From contig JAUCBJ010008330.1 in assembly GCA_032718475.1 (NCBI GenBank), positions 1 through 64,000 of the forward strand: a DNA stretch of 64,000 nt, given 5' to 3'. Position 1 is the first letter of the stretch, and each line of letters opens with the position of its first letter. Below the pieces are notes generated by a model, which saw only the letters and a program-made list of their open reading frames with translations, made no database searches and was not told where the DNA came from. Both the position numbers and the translations under genes were made by a program. Positions 61,941 through 64,000 of the stretch are shown here, in pieces. This DNA comes from Nemertoderma westbladi (lineage: Eukaryota; Xenacoelomorpha; Nemertodermatida; Nemertodermatidae).

Positions 61941-64000
61941 ATGTCCAATGCTGATTTATTACATAATATTCACCCTGAAGTTAGAAAACTAATTATAAAG
62001 GCAATAGATGAAAGATGGGAGTACATTCCTGATATGTGGCCAAAGTCGGATGCGGCGAATCCACGTGAATATTATAATCTATATGATGTTTTAAACAGCA
62101 ACATCGATCAGAGACTCTGCAATCAGGGAGAAACAGCAGGATGTAAAACTGAGTATGAGATAATCGAAAGTCTACTTTTGTCAGAAATTCAATGTCTCGC
62201 AGAAACATATCAAGACGGCGGATGTATGCAAGAAATCCACTTGTGGTTATTCATGATAATATTTTTATATGATGCATCAACTTCTAAGTTATACTTGACA
62301 GAATTTTATGAAAGAATGAGAAAAATGTTTTCATTAGTAGAAGACTATGATTGTCATATTCCCAGCCAGTTAATATGTTTGGCAAATATGGGATTCTCAA
62401 CCATAGAGGGAACGGGGAATTATGAAATACTTAAATTTGTGAAATACCCCAAGTTTTTTTTAAATAGACTTAGCAAAGAATTTGACCCTGAAACTAAACA
62501 TGATGACCCCGCCCAGAGAGAATATAAAGAACGGATATTGAACCATGGCCAGTCATTTGATTTAGTCGTTTCAATGGAAACAGAATGCAATCCAATTGAC
62601 CATATTGAAAGAATTATACAGATTTTGCCTATAATGACATCTTTTAGTGATACTTGCGTTCGCGAGTATGTTTATGTTTTAGCACAAAGTTATAAGCCTA
62701 TTCTCCGTTGTTTAGTTGAATTTCGAAGTGCAGATAAGATCAATCCAACCACTACAGACAATATCATAAAGTCATTACAAAATTCAACCGCAGAGTTACT
62801 CTTTGATATGTTATACAAATGTCTCAATTTACCTTTTCTAACCAATCCAGAATATGACGAACTTGCAAAATTAACCTACGAATTTTCATTAAAAGCTACA
62901 ATGTCATTGATTTTGATTAAAGATGTCCCGCAATTGCGACTGATCTATTTTTGGTTATGTTCTCATCGATATTTAGAAGAAGAAAAATACTTGACCTCCG
63001 AGAAATTACCCCCAAAGCCATTGACACCAATGCATCGAAGATGGTACTCACTCATCTACACCTTTCGAGATTTCTATCACATTTTTAAGACTTTTAACAA
63101 TTCAGATAAAACAGAGCGATTACTGAAAGTTTTGTGTTTCTGTACTGATATGGTATGGAATCTGAATGAGAGTAATACATTTGTTCATCGTTCATATTGC
63201 TATATACTACAATGTTACACTGAATTACATAAGTGTATAAGCGATATATATGAACTAATCCACCCCTGGTTAAAAGACCTGATTATGAGTAATAGGCAGT
63301 CTGAAATTTCACACAGTTTATACAGCTTTGAATCCCTTAAGAAATGGGATGAATCCTTTGATAAGATCACTGATTATTTGGATTCATGGCAGTTCATTTC
63401 AAACTACTCGCCTATTGTCCAAACAGCAAAATATCTGTATATTGGCGCTTCGGGACAAACAATTGAGTCGGATTACATTATTAATATCGGGAATGAAGTC
63501 AAAACTGAAACTAAAGGTAGCCAGAGGATACCTTTTTGGGTTAATGCATTAAGCTTAACAGTGGCGGATGATATTGAAGAAACCATCATTGGAAAGACAT
63601 TTAAATCTAAACACATGGATTGTAGAGATATCCAACAATGTAAAAAGATGTACCTAGATGAAGTCGCATCTCAACGAACTGCAAATAATTATGCTATACA
63701 AATGTCATTCCAGTCTATCAAGTTAAATATTCAACAAACTAAAGTTACGAAGTTTCATTTTTTGAAAGTTAAATGTCTTCAATTAGATTTTCCTTGTAAG
63801 TCGATAAAAACGAACTTTATAAATATTGAAAAGTATAACTCATTTGATTATAGGAAATTGTCAAATAATTTTAATTTCTTAGATAAATCACAATATGGTG
63901 AATTTGGAGCATGTTTTTCTCACTTTACTTATGTAATATCAGGAGGCAAAGAAATCGTTACGGATATTCAAGGATTTTGCTACCCAAATATCAAGTTTAT
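61941..64000 (+). CDS. Alpha-kinase-like protein, intronless 5' part, runs off the window
   Basis: The frame is open for 686 codons with no stop or intron signal and continues past 64000. The start at 61941 (MSNADLLHNI) has an A at -3 and an in-frame TAA at 61923. Residues 1 to about 520 are helical, Cys-, Tyr- and Leu-rich, and unlike any family I recognise. From about 525 the alpha-kinase (atypical Ser/Thr kinase, MHCK/EF2K-type) fold appears: a Lys-containing strand near 551-557 (GKTFKSK), then YLDEVASQRTANNYAIQ, then INIEKY...SNNFNF. The hallmark FSHFTYVISGG is at 659-669, with DIQG at 675-678 (catalytic-region Asp and Gln). The usual LTDPQI after DLQG is replaced by YPNIKF. The C-terminal glycine-rich loop lies beyond the window. 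The gene is much less GC-rich than the Vav remnant. It could be an expanded host family member, a retrogene or an acquired gene; substrate is unknown. Confidence 0.75.
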   Translation, partial: MSNADLLHNIHPEVRKLIIKAIDERWEYIPDMWPKSDAANPREYYNLYDVLNSNIDQRLCNQGETAGCKTEYEIIESLLLSEIQCLAETYQDGGCMQEIHLWLFMIIFLYDASTSKLYLTEFYERMRKMFSLVEDYDCHIPSQLICLANMGFSTIEGTGNYEILKFVKYPKFFLNRLSKEFDPETKHDDPAQREYKERILNHGQSFDLVVSMETECNPIDHIERIIQILPIMTSFSDTCVREYVYVLAQSYKPILRCLVEFRSADKINPTTTDNIIKSLQNSTAELLFDMLYKCLNLPFLTNPEYDELAKLTYEFSLKATMSLILIKDVPQLRLIYFWLCSHRYLEEEKYLTSEKLPPKPLTPMHRRWYSLIYTFRDFYHIFKTFNNSDKTERLLKVLCFCTDMVWNLNESNTFVHRSYCYILQCYTELHKCISDIYELIHPWLKDLIMSNRQSEISHSLYSFESLKKWDESFDKITDYLDSWQFISNYSPIVQTAKYLYIGASGQTIESDYIINIGNEVKTETKGSQRIPFWVNALSLTVADDIEETIIGKTFKSKHMDCRDIQQCKKMYLDEVASQRTANNYAIQMSFQSIKLNIQQTKVTKFHFLKVKCLQLDFPCKSIKTNFINIEKYNSFDYRKLSNNFNFLDKSQYGEFGACFSHFTYVISGGKEIVTDIQGFCYPNIKF

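Overview
The window is animal genomic DNA, most likely from a marine invertebrate. The evidence is a Vav-type CH/SH2 gene remnant, an intronless alpha-kinase-like reading frame, metazoan transposon families and an AT-rich, highly repetitive background with recurring TACCGGTA and AGGCCTA words. I see no bacterial genes, CRISPR array, rRNA or tRNA. Species and phylum cannot be fixed from the sequence.

Most of the window is one unusually large BEL/Pao LTR retrotransposon family. Copy A (minus strand, 17337-33726) and copy B (minus strand, 41110-56993) are complete from LTR to LTR with perfect 5-bp target duplications. Read in the element's sense, the order is: 1.1-1.2 kb LTR, about 2.2 kb non-coding leader, Gag (DUF1759 type with CCHC knuckles), aspartic protease, YMDD reverse transcriptase, RNase H, integrase, about 1.6 kb non-coding spacer, an extra ORF (called ORF3 here) directly before the 3' LTR, then the 3' LTR. 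Copy C (plus strand, 5343-14664) has a 5' LTR, leader and decayed gag only. Copy D (minus strand) enters at the left edge with its leader (1-1750) and 5' LTR (1751-2874). Both full-length copies have near-identical LTR pairs but carry stops, frameshifts or insertions.

Other elements are nested in and around these. A Tc1/mariner-type element with an intact transposase ORF (8254-9706) sits in the leader of copy C. A 5'-truncated LINE (12949-14606) interrupts the gag of copy C. A TTAA-flanked MITE (24309-25019) interrupts the pol of copy A. Copy A itself landed in an older LINE fragment, and copy B landed in a 57-bp satellite built from three 19-bp monomers. For five of these insertions the empty site can be read from a sister copy or from the rejoined flanks.

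Region by region: 1-5342 holds copy D's leader and LTR, a LINE fragment and a foldback with a nested MITE. 5343-14664 is copy C. 14665-17032 is AT-rich and holds a Vav CH-SH2 pseudogene. 17033-33760 is copy A inside a LINE. 33761-41109 is non-coding, with X-box-like palindromes, hairpins and the satellite. 41110-56993 is copy B. 56994-58483 is the satellite remainder plus a hairpin. 58492-61850 is a cluster of foldback elements and long G/C homopolymers. 61941-64000 is the 5' part of an alpha-kinase-like gene running off the right edge.

The strongest candidates for something undescribed are ORF3, a zinc-knuckle, basic-tailed protein in the env position whose middle differs completely between copies A and B, and the alpha-kinase-like protein with an unrecognised N-terminal region of about 520 residues.
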